Assembly: GCA_009774175.1 (NCBI GenBank)
Contig: VSNG01000011.1
Location: 1-64,000 of the forward strand
From: Lachnospiraceae bacterium
Lineage (GTDB): Bacteria; Bacillota; Clostridia; Lachnospirales; Lachnospiraceae
Direction of reading: 5' to 3'
Length of the DNA: 64,000 nucleotides
Below, piece by piece: positions 8,381 through 17,522 of this stretch (position 1 is its first letter; every line of letters begins with the position of its first letter). The notes beneath the pieces were generated by a model. That model had not been told where the DNA came from, ran no database searches, and saw only the letters and a program-made list of their open reading frames with translations. The position numbers and the translations under genes are program-made.

Positions 8381-8950
8381 TTCAAGCAGCTCGTATATTT
8401 CCTCTCTTCCCTGTTTGCTTAAAGAAGAATAGGGTATGACAATTGTGTCATCTACAACGTCAAGAGTGTCACAAATTAATTTCATCTGCTTGTCTATCTG
8501 GCTCCGTTTAATCTTATCCAGCTTGGTCGCTATGATAATCGGACGATACCCCCGATCCAGAATCCAGTCGTACATAATCCTGTCGTTCTCCGAAGGCGCA
8601 TGCCTGATATCAATAAGAAGAAATACCGCACAGATCTTTTTTGACTGATGCAGATAATCTTCTATCATCTTCCCCCACTGCGCCTTAACTTTTTCATTGG
8701 CGGTGGCATAACCATAGCCGGGCAGATCCACAAAATACATCTCGTTATTTATATTATAGTAGTTGATCGTCTGGGTTTTCCCAGGCGCGGAACTGGTACG
8801 AGCCAGCGATTTTCGGTTCATCAGTCCGTTAATCAGGGAAGACTTTCCCACATTGCTTTTTCCTGCAAAGGCAAACTCCGGCAGGCTGTTTTCGGGAAGC
8901 TTGCTCGTGATGCCGCACACAGTTTCCAGATTTACGCTTTTAATAACCAT
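8357..8950 (-). CDS. ysxC: Ribosome-biogenesis GTPase YsxC/EngB
   Basis: The 197-residue protein is the usual length for EngB. It carries the P-loop GKSNVGKS (30-37), the switch II DLPG at 75-78 and TKLDK at 142-146. It assists late assembly of the 50S subunit and is normally essential. It follows lon on the same strand, as in Bacillus (lon-ysxC). The ribosome site TGGAGAAAAA precedes the ATG at 8950. Its final codons lie in the 20-bp tandem repeat. Confidence 0.97.
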   Translation of the reverse strand: MVIKSVNLETVCGITSKLPENSLPEFAFAGKSNVGKSSLINGLMNRKSLARTSSAPGKTQTINYYNINNEMYFVDLPGYGYATANEKVKAQWGKMIEDYLHQSKKICAVFLLIDIRHAPSENDRIMYDWILDRGYRPIIIATKLDKIKRSQIDKQMKLICDTLDVVDDTIVIPYSSLSKQGREEIYELLETIVQDTI

Positions 8951-9060
8951 TTTTTCTCCATTCCAGGCCTTGCCGCCTTATGCGACCCATGCCATCTCCT
9001 GTTGCCCCATGCCGCCTCTTACCGCCATGCCGCCAAAGTCTTTGCGGCCGCCACGCGCCT

Positions 9061-11388
9061 CTAAGAAAGCAGGGCGTATTTTGCCACTTCCTCCATAGTC
9101 TCCACGAAAAGGATCTCGATTCCCTCTTTGATCTCCCCGGAAATCTCCTCGATATCCTTCTCATTCTCCCCTGGCACAAGAACGGTTTTTACTTCCGCCA
9201 TCTTCGCCGCCAGTATCTTTTCCTTCAAGCCGCCGATTGGCAGCACCCTGCCCCGCAGGGTAATCTCTCCTGTCATCGCCAGATCGGCGCGTACCGGCGT
9301 CTGGGTTACAGCAGAAAGCAGGGCCGTCGCCATGGTGACGCCTGCGGACGGACCGTCCTTCGGCACGGCGCCCTCCGGAATATGAATATGGAAATCTTTC
9401 TTTTTATAAAAATTGTCCGCTATTTTGTACTGACCGCTGACGGACCGCACATAACTGAGGGCCGTTCTGGCAGATTCTTTCATGACGTCTCCCATTTGAC
9501 CCGTTAAGTCAATCTTGCCTTCTCCAGGCATCATATTGACCTCGATTTCCAGCGTATCCCCGCCCACGCTGGTCCAGGCCAGTCCTCTGACAATGCCGAC
9601 AGCCGGCTTCTCATTGACCTTTTCCTGCCTGTACTTTGGCTTACCCAGATAGTGCTCCAGACTTTCAGGAGTCACTTTGACTTCTTCGGTCTTCTTTTCT
9701 TTCCGACGGCCGAGAATCTCCCGTGCCTCCTTTCGGCACACTGCCCCAATCTGACGCTCCAGTCCTCTGACTCCCGCCTCTCTCGTATAAAAACGTATGA
9801 TGTCACGGATGGCCTCGTCGCTGAACATAAGCTCTTTTTCTTTGATCCCGTTTTTCTTAAGCGCCTTTTCCACCAGATGATCCTTAGCAATGTGGAACTT
9901 TTCGTTGGCGGTATAGCTGTTCACCTCTATGATCTCCATTCGATCCAGAAGGGGACGCGGAATCCCGTCCCGGGTGTTTGCCGTGGCTATAAAAAACACC
10001 TCCGACAAATCAATGGGAATCTCCACATAATGATCCCTGAACGCATAATTCTGCTCACCGTCAAGCACCTCCAGAAGCGCGGAAGACGGATCTCCCTTAT
10101 AATCGCTTCCAAGCTTGTCAATCTCATCCAGAAGCATCAACGGATTCCTGACGCCCGCCTGTTTTAACGCTGCCGCCACCCGGCCCGGCATGGCGCCCAC
10201 ATATGTTTTGCGGTGGCCTCTGATTTCCGCCTCGTCCCGCACGCCGCCCAGACAAATCCTCACATACTGTCTGTGCAGCGCCTCCGCCACACTCTTTGCC
10301 ACTGAGGTTTTTCCCGTGCCGGGCGGCCCCACCAGACAGACAATCTGGCTCGCCGTCTTCCCCGTCAGCATACGCACGGCCAGAAACTCCAGCATCCGCT
10401 CCTTAACCTTCTCCAGACCGTAATGCTGTTCGTTCAATATCTTTTCCGCCCTGACAAGGTCTGTACTGTCCCTTGACGCCTTATCCCATGGAAGCTCCAG
10501 AAGAGTCTCGATATAGGCCCGTTCCACCGCGCTCTCGGAGCTGCTGCCGATCACATTTTTATAACGGGTTATTTCCTTACGAATCTTATCCTTAACCGCC
10601 GGCTTCGCTTTCAGCTTATCCACTTCTTTCAGAAACTGTTCCACATCGGAATTCGCGTTATTTTCTCCAAGCTCCTCCCTGATATACTGCATCTGTTCCC
10701 GCAGAATATAGTCCCTCTGGTTCTTGTCGATCCTGCCTCTGATATCCTTTGCCAGATTATTTTTAATCTGAATGATCTCCACCTCTCTGGCCAGAATCCC
10801 GGTCAGAACATCGAACCGCTCCCGCACCGATATGGCGCCGAGAATCTGCTGCTTGTGGGCCACTGCAAGAGGCATGTTAATGGCAATGCTGTCAAGGAGT
10901 TTTCCCAGTTCCATTCCCTCCTCCAGCTGATCCTGCACCGCCTTTCCCACCTTGGGGTAGCAGGCGCCATAGGCTGTCAATATTTCATTGACCGTCCTGG
11001 TCATAGCTTCCGCAGACGCTTCATCAATATCCGTACAATCATCCTTTTCATACGACACACTTGTCATAATCCCCTCATCCGACTGTACAAAGTCCTGAAT
11101 ACGCGCTCTCGCAACGCCTTCCACCAGCACCCGCAGGATACGCTCCGGCAGCTTGCTGACCTGTCTGATCAACACAACTGCCCCCACCTCATAGACATCT
11201 TCTCTGCCGGGATTCTCCTGATTAATATCCTTCTGGGTCACCACAAGCAGTCTCTGGTCCCCCAGCATGGCCTGCTCCACCGAAGAGACAGACACTTCCC
11301 TGCTTAAATCAAAATGAATTACCATGCCCGGCAGAATGGTAAGTCCCCTGAGCGTCACCGCAGGGAGCCGTATACTCCCATTATCCAT
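9061..11388 (-). CDS. lon: ATP-dependent protease Lon
   Basis: At 775 residues this is full-length LonA. The N-terminal substrate-binding domain occupies about 1-200. The AAA+ module follows, with Walker A GPPGTGKT (354-361) and Walker B LMLLDEID (417-424). The C-terminal protease domain has the catalytic dyad Ser681 (PKDGPSAG) and Lys724 (GGLKEK). It degrades misfolded and regulatory proteins in the cytoplasm. The ATG at 11388 follows AAAAGGAATG. A stem-loop lies just upstream between clpX and lon. Confidence 0.98.
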   Translation of the reverse strand: MDNGSIRLPAVTLRGLTILPGMVIHFDLSREVSVSSVEQAMLGDQRLLVVTQKDINQENPGREDVYEVGAVVLIRQVSKLPERILRVLVEGVARARIQDFVQSDEGIMTSVSYEKDDCTDIDEASAEAMTRTVNEILTAYGACYPKVGKAVQDQLEEGMELGKLLDSIAINMPLAVAHKQQILGAISVRERFDVLTGILAREVEIIQIKNNLAKDIRGRIDKNQRDYILREQMQYIREELGENNANSDVEQFLKEVDKLKAKPAVKDKIRKEITRYKNVIGSSSESAVERAYIETLLELPWDKASRDSTDLVRAEKILNEQHYGLEKVKERMLEFLAVRMLTGKTASQIVCLVGPPGTGKTSVAKSVAEALHRQYVRICLGGVRDEAEIRGHRKTYVGAMPGRVAAALKQAGVRNPLMLLDEIDKLGSDYKGDPSSALLEVLDGEQNYAFRDHYVEIPIDLSEVFFIATANTRDGIPRPLLDRMEIIEVNSYTANEKFHIAKDHLVEKALKKNGIKEKELMFSDEAIRDIIRFYTREAGVRGLERQIGAVCRKEAREILGRRKEKKTEEVKVTPESLEHYLGKPKYRQEKVNEKPAVGIVRGLAWTSVGGDTLEIEVNMMPGEGKIDLTGQMGDVMKESARTALSYVRSVSGQYKIADNFYKKKDFHIHIPEGAVPKDGPSAGVTMATALLSAVTQTPVRADLAMTGEITLRGRVLPIGGLKEKILAAKMAEVKTVLVPGENEKDIEEISGEIKEGIEILFVETMEEVAKYALLS

Positions 11389-11416
11389 AACATCATTCCT
11401 TTTTCGATAGTACCAG

Positions 11417-11444
11417 AAACGCCGCCATAAATTTGGCGACGTTC
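11417..11444 (-). other. Stem-loop in the clpX-lon spacer
   Basis: GAACGTCGCC pairs with GGCGGCGTTT around an eight-base loop. No T-tract follows on the minus strand, so it is better read as a processing or stability hairpin than as a terminator. Confidence 0.5.
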
Positions 11445-11485
11445 CTTATATTAATTATTTTTTACGACTGAAGAAGTTCAATCGG

Positions 11486-12745
11486 CTATTTGGCCTGCAA
11501 CAGTCTGTCCCGGTATCTCAGAAGAGGCTTCTCTTCACCATCCACAGACTTTTTCGTTAAAATACACTCCGCAATGCTGTCATCCGAAGGGATCTCATAC
11601 ATCACATCCATCATTACTTTCTCCACGATGGAGCGCAGTCCCCTCGCCCCTGTCTTTCTGTCAAAGGCAAGCTTCGCGATCTCCTCCACCGCGTCGTCTT
11701 CCACCGAGAGCTTCACCTCGTCGAAAGCAAACAGCTTCTTATACTGCTTGATCAACGCATTTTTCGGCTCTCTCAAAATACGAACCAGCGCTTCTCTGTC
11801 CAGACCGTCCAGGGCTACCGTCACCGGCACACGGCCGATAAACTCCGGAATCAGCCCGAATTTCATGAGATCCTGTGGCGTTGCTTCTTTTAAAATCGCA
11901 CCGATCTCCTTACCGCTTTTCTCCGCAACCTGCGCATTGAATCCAATGGAGTGACGATCCAGCCGCTCCTCCACGATCTTATCCAGTCCGTCAAACGCGC
12001 CGCCGCATATAAAGAGAATATTCGACGTATCAATCTGCAAAAGCTCCTGATGGGGATGTTTCCTTCCTCCCTGCGGCGGTACGCTGGCTACCGTTCCTTC
12101 GATAATTTTAAGCAGCGCCTGCTGAACGCCTTCACCCGACACATCTCTGGTGATGGAAACATTTTCACCCTTTTTTGTGATCTTATCAATCTCGTCAATA
12201 TAAATAATGCCGTACTGCGCCCGGTCAATATCATAATCCGCCGCCTGAATCAGCTTAAGCAGAATGTTCTCCACATCCTCGCCCACATATCCAGCCTCTG
12301 TCAACGTAGTGGCATCCGCAATGGCGAAGGGCACATTGATAATCTTTGCAAGCGTCTGGGCCAGATACGTCTTACCCGAACCTGTGGGGCCGATCATAAT
12401 GATATTGCTCTTCTGCAATTCCACATCGTCCTCATCCTTGGGCGCCATCACTCTCTTGTAGTGATTGTAGACTGAGACCGCCATCACTTTCTTGGCCTCC
12501 TCCTGTCCGATCACATATTCGTCAAGAAAGTTTTTGATTTCCACCGGCTTTAAAAGATTAATCTCCAGCTCCTCCACTAATTCGGAGTCGTCCTCATACT
12601 CTTCCTCGATGATATCCGAACAAATGTCAATACATTCGTCGCAGATATAAACGCCGCCGGGTCCGGCAATCATCTTCCTGACCTGATCCTGCGTCTTATT
12701 ACAAAAAGAACATCTTACTTTTTCCTCAGAAATCTTTCCTGCCAT
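11486..12745 (-). CDS. clpX: ClpX, ATPase subunit of the ClpXP protease
   Basis: 419 residues. An N-terminal zinc-binding domain uses Cys12, Cys15, Cys35 and Cys38. Walker A is GPTGSGKT, Walker B IIYIDEID, and the ClpP-docking IGF loop is seen in RHSIGFNAQ. It unfolds tagged substrates and feeds them to ClpP, encoded just upstream with a 32-base gap. The ATG at 12745 follows GGGGAAGG; an upstream in-frame codon at 12763 lacks a ribosome site. Confidence 0.98.
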   Translation of the reverse strand: MAGKISEEKVRCSFCNKTQDQVRKMIAGPGGVYICDECIDICSDIIEEEYEDDSELVEELEINLLKPVEIKNFLDEYVIGQEEAKKVMAVSVYNHYKRVMAPKDEDDVELQKSNIIMIGPTGSGKTYLAQTLAKIINVPFAIADATTLTEAGYVGEDVENILLKLIQAADYDIDRAQYGIIYIDEIDKITKKGENVSITRDVSGEGVQQALLKIIEGTVASVPPQGGRKHPHQELLQIDTSNILFICGGAFDGLDKIVEERLDRHSIGFNAQVAEKSGKEIGAILKEATPQDLMKFGLIPEFIGRVPVTVALDGLDREALVRILREPKNALIKQYKKLFAFDEVKLSVEDDAVEEIAKLAFDRKTGARGLRSIVEKVMMDVMYEIPSDDSIAECILTKKSVDGEEKPLLRYRDRLLQAK

Positions 12746-12777
12746 TTTAAACCTTCCCCGCATAGATAAATTGCCTG

Positions 12778-13377
12778 TTACTGCTCTTCTGTGCTGGCAT
12801 GACTGGTGATAATGCGGTCAATCAGTCCATACTTGAGCGCTTCCTCCGCGCTCTTCCAGTTATCTCTCTCTGTATCCGCCATGATCACTTCAAAATCCTG
12901 TCCCGTATTCTGGGCCATGATTCTGGCCATCTTTTCCTTCGTCGCCAGGATATGCTTAGCCGTAATTTCAATTTCGGTGGCCTGCCCCTGTGCACCGCCT
13001 GCCGGCTGATGAATCATGATCTCCGCGTTAGGCAGAGCCATTCTTTTTCCCTTGGCGCCGCCCGCAAGAAGAAATGCCCCCATGCTGGCCGCCATACCGA
13101 TGCAGACAGTGGAAACATCACACTTAATGAACTGCATCGTATCGTAAATCGCCATACCGGCGGTAATCACACCGCCAGGACTGTTAATGTAAAGGCTGAT
13201 ATCCTTCTCCGGGTCCTCCGACTCCAAAAATAAGAGCTCCGCCACAATTACACTGGCGCTGGCATCGTTTACTTCCTCTCCCAGAAAGATGATTCTCTCC
13301 TTTAACAGTCTCGAATAAATATCGTAGGAACGTTCTCCCTTGGATGTCTGCTCAATGACATAAGGTATTAAAGCCAT
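12778..13377 (-). CDS. clpP: ClpP, proteolytic subunit
   Basis: 199 residues with the full serine-protease triad: Ser98 in GMAASMGAF, His123 in MIHQP and Asp172. The N-terminal segment and handle helix look normal. It forms the tetradecameric chamber that works with ClpX (next gene) and other Clp ATPases. It lies 29 bases after tig, and the order tig-clpP-clpX-lon is typical of Clostridia. Confidence 0.98.
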   Translation of the reverse strand: MALIPYVIEQTSKGERSYDIYSRLLKERIIFLGEEVNDASASVIVAELLFLESEDPEKDISLYINSPGGVITAGMAIYDTMQFIKCDVSTVCIGMAASMGAFLLAGGAKGKRMALPNAEIMIHQPAGGAQGQATEIEITAKHILATKEKMARIMAQNTGQDFEVIMADTERDNWKSAEEALKYGLIDRIITSHASTEEQ

Positions 13378-13406
13378 AGGTTACACCTCCATCAAATAGA
13401 ATAACT

Positions 13407-14702
13407 TTATTTTGCCTTGCTCTCTTTTGCATTCTCCGTAACAAACTCAGCCGCCTTTCTGACTGCCAGATCCTGCATAATGCTCCTCTTATCCCGTTCC
13501 CTCATAAGCTCTTTGACCTTGTCTGCCTCCATCTGGTAAACCTCGGCCATCGTCTTTAATTCTTCCTCGTAGTCCTCCTCGGTCGCCTCCAGCTTCTCAG
13601 CCTTAGCCACCGCCTCCAGAACCAGTCTGGAGCGAACGCGCTCCTCGGCCTGAGGCTTTACCTGCTCCACCAGCTGCTGATAGCTTGATCCGGTAATCTG
13701 TAAGTACTGCTCCATGGAAATGCCCTGCATGGTAATACGCTGTGCAAACTCATCCACCATCTGCTTCTGCTGCGTCTCCAGCATGGCTTCGGGAATCTCC
13801 ATCTCGGAGGCCTCAACCGCAGCCTTCACTGCAGCTTCTTCCCTCGCCCTCTTTGCGTCCTTTTCCTTCTGCTCCTGCAGATTCTTTTTCACATCCTCGC
13901 GGTACTGCGCCAATGTATCGAACTCGGATACGTCGCTTGCAAACTCGTCGTTAAGCTCGGGAAGCTCCTTCTTTCGGATCTCCTTCACCGTACACTTAAA
14001 CACCGCCTCTTTGCCCTGTAAATGCTCCGCCTGATAGTCCTCGGGGAAAGTAACCTTCACCTCGGTCTCCTCACCGATTTTCGCGCCAATCAGCTGCTCT
14101 TCAAAACCGGGAATAAACGCGCCGGAGCCGATGGTTAAAGGATAGTTTTCACCCTTTCCGCCATCAAAAGCCACGCCGTCCACAAATCCCTCGAAATCCA
14201 GACTTGTCATATCGCCGTCTTCCACCGGACGGTCTTCCACCGTAATATTTCTGGCATTGTTCTCGCGTTCTCTCTCGAGCTGCGCGTCAACTTCTTCCTC
14301 GGTTACTTCCGTTTCGATTTTGTCTATTTTAACGCCTTTATACTTGCCAAGCTTCACTTCCGGCTTGAGCGCAACCGTAGCTGTAAAGATAAAGGGCTTG
14401 CCCGCCTCAATCTGCGTTACTTCAATAGACGGAGAAGAAACAATCTCCTCCTCGCACTCGTCCAGCGCCTTGTCATAGGCATCGGGAATCACAATATTCG
14501 CCGCTTCCTCGAAAAACACCTCTTTGCCATACATCTTCTCCACCATCTGGCGGGGAACCTTACCTTTACGAAAACCCGGTATGCTGATCTGGCTCTTCTG
14601 TTTCTGATAAGCCTTTTCAACCGCTTTCTCAAACTCCTCCACCCCGGTTTCAATGGTCAGCTTCGCCATGTTCTTCTCTAATTTCTCCACCTGTAAACTC
14701 AT
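13407..14702 (-). CDS. tig: Trigger factor, ribosome-associated chaperone
   Basis: 431 residues. The N-terminal ribosome-binding domain has the signature GFRKGK (43-48). A central FKBP-type prolyl isomerase domain follows (DFEGFVDGVAFDGGKGENYPL) and then a long helical C-terminal chaperone domain. It binds nascent chains at the tunnel exit. It is the first gene of the tig-clpP-clpX-lon-ysxC block, with an extended -10 promoter about 85 bases upstream. Confidence 0.98.
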   Translation of the reverse strand: MSLQVEKLEKNMAKLTIETGVEEFEKAVEKAYQKQKSQISIPGFRKGKVPRQMVEKMYGKEVFFEEAANIVIPDAYDKALDECEEEIVSSPSIEVTQIEAGKPFIFTATVALKPEVKLGKYKGVKIDKIETEVTEEEVDAQLERERENNARNITVEDRPVEDGDMTSLDFEGFVDGVAFDGGKGENYPLTIGSGAFIPGFEEQLIGAKIGEETEVKVTFPEDYQAEHLQGKEAVFKCTVKEIRKKELPELNDEFASDVSEFDTLAQYREDVKKNLQEQKEKDAKRAREEAAVKAAVEASEMEIPEAMLETQQKQMVDEFAQRITMQGISMEQYLQITGSSYQQLVEQVKPQAEERVRSRLVLEAVAKAEKLEATEEDYEEELKTMAEVYQMEADKVKELMRERDKRSIMQDLAVRKAAEFVTENAKESKAK

Positions 14703-14788
14703 GCTATGGGTTCCTCCTTCAATTCCTCTGTCAGCTATCTTTTTCTATTGTTAAACTCTCGTAAGCTTCCAGTTACAGTCACCAAGAC

Positions 14789-14797
14789 ATTATAGCA
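14789..14797 (-). promoter_or_regulatory. Extended -10 promoter of tig
   Basis: TGCTATAAT is read on the minus strand, with the -10 hexamer at 14794-14789. The -35 region is poor, which fits an extended -10 promoter. Confidence 0.5.
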
Positions 14798-14823
14798 CAA
14801 GGTGTCAAAAATTACTAGATTTT

Positions 14824-14876
14824 TTTTGCGCGAATAAGCGGAGACAAAAAGCGGCAGTCTGCTTATTCGCGCAAAA
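14824..14876. repeat. Long perfect inverted repeat upstream of tig
   Basis: TTTTGCGCGAATAAGC (14824-14839) is matched by its exact reverse complement at 14861-14876. The loop side adds further pairing (AGAC with GTCT). The run of T precedes the stem on the plus strand, so it does not have terminator polarity in either direction. Confidence 0.8.
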
Positions 14877-14892
14877 TCATAATAAGCGAAAA

Positions 14893-14922
14893 CACCCCGC
14901 CTGTGACTTCACAAGCGAGGTG
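14893..14922 (-). terminator. Intrinsic terminator of the SASP gene
   Basis: A 14-bp stem (CACCTCGCTTGTGA with TCACAGGCGGGGTG, two G-T pairs) closes on a two-base loop and is followed by TTTTC on the minus strand. It is about 20 bases after the SASP stop codon. Confidence 0.9.
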
Positions 14923-14940
14923 TCCCCGTTTCATTGTCAG

Positions 14941-15141
14941 TTACTTCATCTGCTCTTCCTGTTTCTTGATCATTCTACGAACCATCTCGCCGCCGATGGA
15001 ACCTGCCTCCTTGGAAGTCAGGTCGCCGTTGTAACCCTCTTTCAGGTTAACGCCGAGCTCAGATGCAACCTCAGTCTTGAAACGATCCATAGCTGCCTTA
15101 GCCTCAGGAACTTCTACTCTATTGGTCTTGTTGCTTGCCAT
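14941..15141 (-). CDS. Small acid-soluble spore protein, alpha/beta type
   Basis: 66 residues with both family signatures: the GPR protease cleavage region KTEVASELG, and the C-terminal DNA-binding part TSKEAGSIGGEMVRRMI. Such proteins coat DNA in the dormant spore and protect it from UV and heat. This is the clearest evidence that the organism forms spores. The ATG follows GGAGGTG. The gene is monocistronic, with a strong terminator. Confidence 0.97.
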   Translation of the reverse strand: MASNKTNRVEVPEAKAAMDRFKTEVASELGVNLKEGYNGDLTSKEAGSIGGEMVRRMIKKQEEQMK

Positions 15142-15275
15142 TTCTTTTCACCTCCGAATTACTTGGAATCTTTTGATTCTTCATCTATATTTTGAGACAA
15201 GCGCATTCTCCGTGCGCCTGTCCTTTCTGCTTTCGCTGTCTGGAAGCACACTTTGTTTGCCGCTTATCTTGATGT

Positions 15276-15282
15276 TAGTATG
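15276..15282 (-). promoter_or_regulatory. Possible sigma-G -10 element of the SASP gene
   Basis: CATACTA on the minus strand matches the forespore sigma-G -10 consensus. An AT-rich candidate -35 (ATAATA-like) lies about 17 bases upstream. The leader of about 130 bases would be long for a SASP gene, so this is tentative. Confidence 0.35.
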
Positions 15283-15327
15283 TTCGGATGAAAAGAATTT
15301 ATTATAGCACATTTTTCCAGTTAATTA

Positions 15328-15876
15328 TTATTTAAACACAATACCTCTCGCCATCTCTTCCGCCGCTTCCTCACTCTGTAAGGCTCCCAGAATGGCAAGG
15401 GCAAAGGGAATCGCCGCGCCCATGCCGCGCCCCGTAATGATATTGCCGTCCCTTACGGCGGGCTCACGGCTCACCTGCGCACCTTCCAGCTGGCTCTCCA
15501 TACTGGGGAAAGCGCAGGCCTTCCTGCCCTTTAAATGTCCCCGGTGTCCCAAAATGCTTGGCGCCGCGCAGACAGCCGCCACAAGCTTATCCGCCTTCAC
15601 AAAGGCGTCCACCTGTTCCATCAGCGCACTGCACGCCTCCAGATTAGAGGTGCCAGGCATACCGCCCGGAAGCACGATCACATCCGTTTCATCAAAATTT
15701 ACTTCCGAAAGGACCTTGTCCATGGTTACTGTGACGCCATGGGAACTGGTTACGGTTCTCTCTTCCGTAACGGACACCATTTCGATCTCCTCCCCGGCGC
15801 GCCGCAGAATATCCACCACCGTCAGCGCCTCGATCTCCTCATAGCCTGTTGCAAAAAAAATTGCCGCTTTGCTCAT
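15328..15876 (-). CDS. DJ-1/PfpI family protein
   Basis: 182 residues with the DJ-1/ThiJ/YajL layout. The nucleophilic Cys103 sits in AAVCAAPSILG, and Glu16 in GYEEIEAL corresponds to DJ-1 Glu18. Bacterial members act as deglycases/glyoxalases or redox-sensitive chaperones; which applies here is unknown. Its ATG overlaps the TGA of the MATE gene (ATGA), so the two are translationally coupled. Confidence 0.9.
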   Translation of the reverse strand: MSKAAIFFATGYEEIEALTVVDILRRAGEEIEMVSVTEERTVTSSHGVTVTMDKVLSEVNFDETDVIVLPGGMPGTSNLEACSALMEQVDAFVKADKLVAAVCAAPSILGHRGHLKGRKACAFPSMESQLEGAQVSREPAVRDGNIITGRGMGAAIPFALAILGALQSEEAAEEMARGIVFK

Positions 15877-17231
15877 GTCTTACTCCTCCTCTTTCCTTTT
15901 CTGCTATCTTCATTGTCATGCCGCATCAGCACAAATCCCGTCACATCCGCAAGCGCCCAGCCTATGGGAATTGCCCACCAGATGCCCGTCACGCCGATTG
16001 TCGGAATCGCCGCCAGAATATAAGCCAGCGCAACTCTCGTCCCCAGAGAGATCACCGTCAGTACAAGGGAAATACCGGGTCTGTTGACGCCGCGAAAATA
16101 CCCATACAGTAAAAACAAAATACCGATTCCAATATAGAAAGCGCCCTCGATCCGCAGGTACTGCATACCGATTGCAATAATCTGCGATTCCCCGGCATCC
16201 ACAAAAATCAGCATGAGAAACCTTGCAAACGCAAATACCAGAACGGAGACCGCCCCACAGAAAACGGCGGAAACCGCCATTGCCTTCCCGGTTCCCTGCT
16301 TCACCCGCTCTGCCTTCCCCGCGCCGAAGTTTTGCGATATAAAAATTGAATAGGCATTGCCAAACTCCTGTGCCGGCATATAGGCGAAAGTGTCGATTTT
16401 AACAGTAGCAGCAAAGGCCGCCATCACCGCCGGCCCAAAGCTGTTGACAAGACTCTGTACCATCAGTATTCCAAAATTCATTACCGACTGCTGCATGCTT
16501 GTCATCAGGGAATACCGGCAGATCTCTCCCACCGGTTTCTCCTCCTGCAAAAAACCATGCAGAGAAAAGCGAAAATAAGGCTCCTTTCTCCATACGCAGA
16601 TCCCCAGTCCCAATCCCGAAACTGCCTGCGAAATCACCGTCGCCGCCGCCGCGCCCTGCAGTCCCCAGCCGAGGTTTCGCACAAAATACAGATCCAGCCC
16701 AATATTCAGCACAGAAGCCGCGCCCAGAAGATAGAGGGGCGTCACTGAATTTCCCAACGCCCGCAGCAGAAAAGCGTAGTAATTATATAAAAAAATGAAA
16801 ATAATCCCCAAAAATACAATTGCAAGATAATCCCTTGTCATGCCGTAAAGCTCTTCCGGCGTGCGAAGCAGAAGCAGAATCGGGTGCATCAGGCACTGCG
16901 CCGCTATACTCAGGGCCGCCGCCAGAACACCAATCATGACAAAAGCTGTCTGCGCACAAGTTTTTACCCTGGCTCTGTCTCCCTTACCTATATAATAGGA
17001 AAAAACTGCGCCGCCGCCCATGCACAATCCGATCAGCAGAGAATTTAAAAAAGTCATCAGCGCATAGGAAGAACCCACCGCCGCAAGCGCCTGCGCGCCC
17101 ACAAACTTCCCCACTACCCAAGTGTCCGCTATATTGTAACACTGTTGCAGTAGATTTCCCAGAATCATGGGCGCCGCAAAATACAACAGCGATTTTGTCA
17201 CATTTCCTTCTGTCAAATCATGGTTTATCAT
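15873..17231 (-). CDS. MATE-family efflux transporter
   Basis: 452 residues and twelve predicted membrane helices in two homologous halves, with the N-terminal motif PMILGNLLQQCYNIADTWVVG typical of clostridial MATE proteins. It would export drugs or metabolites by Na+ or H+ antiport; the substrate is not evident. I used the ATG at 17231 (MINHDLTEGN) because this is the common start of the family and the upstream extension to 17300 overlaps the promoter. Confidence 0.92.
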   Translation of the reverse strand: MINHDLTEGNVTKSLLYFAAPMILGNLLQQCYNIADTWVVGKFVGAQALAAVGSSYALMTFLNSLLIGLCMGGGAVFSYYIGKGDRARVKTCAQTAFVMIGVLAAALSIAAQCLMHPILLLLRTPEELYGMTRDYLAIVFLGIIFIFLYNYYAFLLRALGNSVTPLYLLGAASVLNIGLDLYFVRNLGWGLQGAAAATVISQAVSGLGLGICVWRKEPYFRFSLHGFLQEEKPVGEICRYSLMTSMQQSVMNFGILMVQSLVNSFGPAVMAAFAATVKIDTFAYMPAQEFGNAYSIFISQNFGAGKAERVKQGTGKAMAVSAVFCGAVSVLVFAFARFLMLIFVDAGESQIIAIGMQYLRIEGAFYIGIGILFLLYGYFRGVNRPGISLVLTVISLGTRVALAYILAAIPTIGVTGIWWAIPIGWALADVTGFVLMRHDNEDSRKGKRRSKT

Positions 17232-17281
17232 ATATTTTTCCCGTTTTCCGGTTTGTATAATACGGTAATCGCAATAATAAA

Positions 17282-17310
17282 ATTTTATATGATTCCACAC
17301 GAAAATGCAA
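17282..17310 (-). promoter_or_regulatory. Promoter of the MATE-DJ-1 unit
   Basis: TTGCAT (17310-17305) and TAAAAT (17287-17282) are separated by 17 bp on the minus strand, 50 bases before the MATE start. The rest of the spacer to 17522 holds no gene I can support. Confidence 0.55.
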
Positions 17311-17522
17311 TATTTTTATACCCAGCCCTGCCTCGTGCGTATTTCTTCCCTGAAATTATATGCTATAATAATGCCGCTGATGACAAAGATCAGGACTACA
17401 AGAAATCTACACACAGACCGTCACGGAAAATACGGATTCTCTCAATACGGCGGAACTGACCGACAACGATACGCCTTGAAAATGCCATGGAAAAGGAAGA
17501 AATAATTCCCCAAATCATTCCC

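Noticed and set aside
8940..9179. Minus-strand frame between lon and ysxC with repeated GGCGGCATGG
   Set aside because: It overlaps the end of lon in another frame, and the repeated GGC/ATG words give only very short frames without ribosome sites.
17305..17505. Plus-strand frame of 66 residues with a TATAAT-like box upstream
   Set aside because: There is no ribosome site, the -35 is poor, the composition is not protein-like, and it overlaps the promoter of the MATE gene; perhaps a gene remnant.
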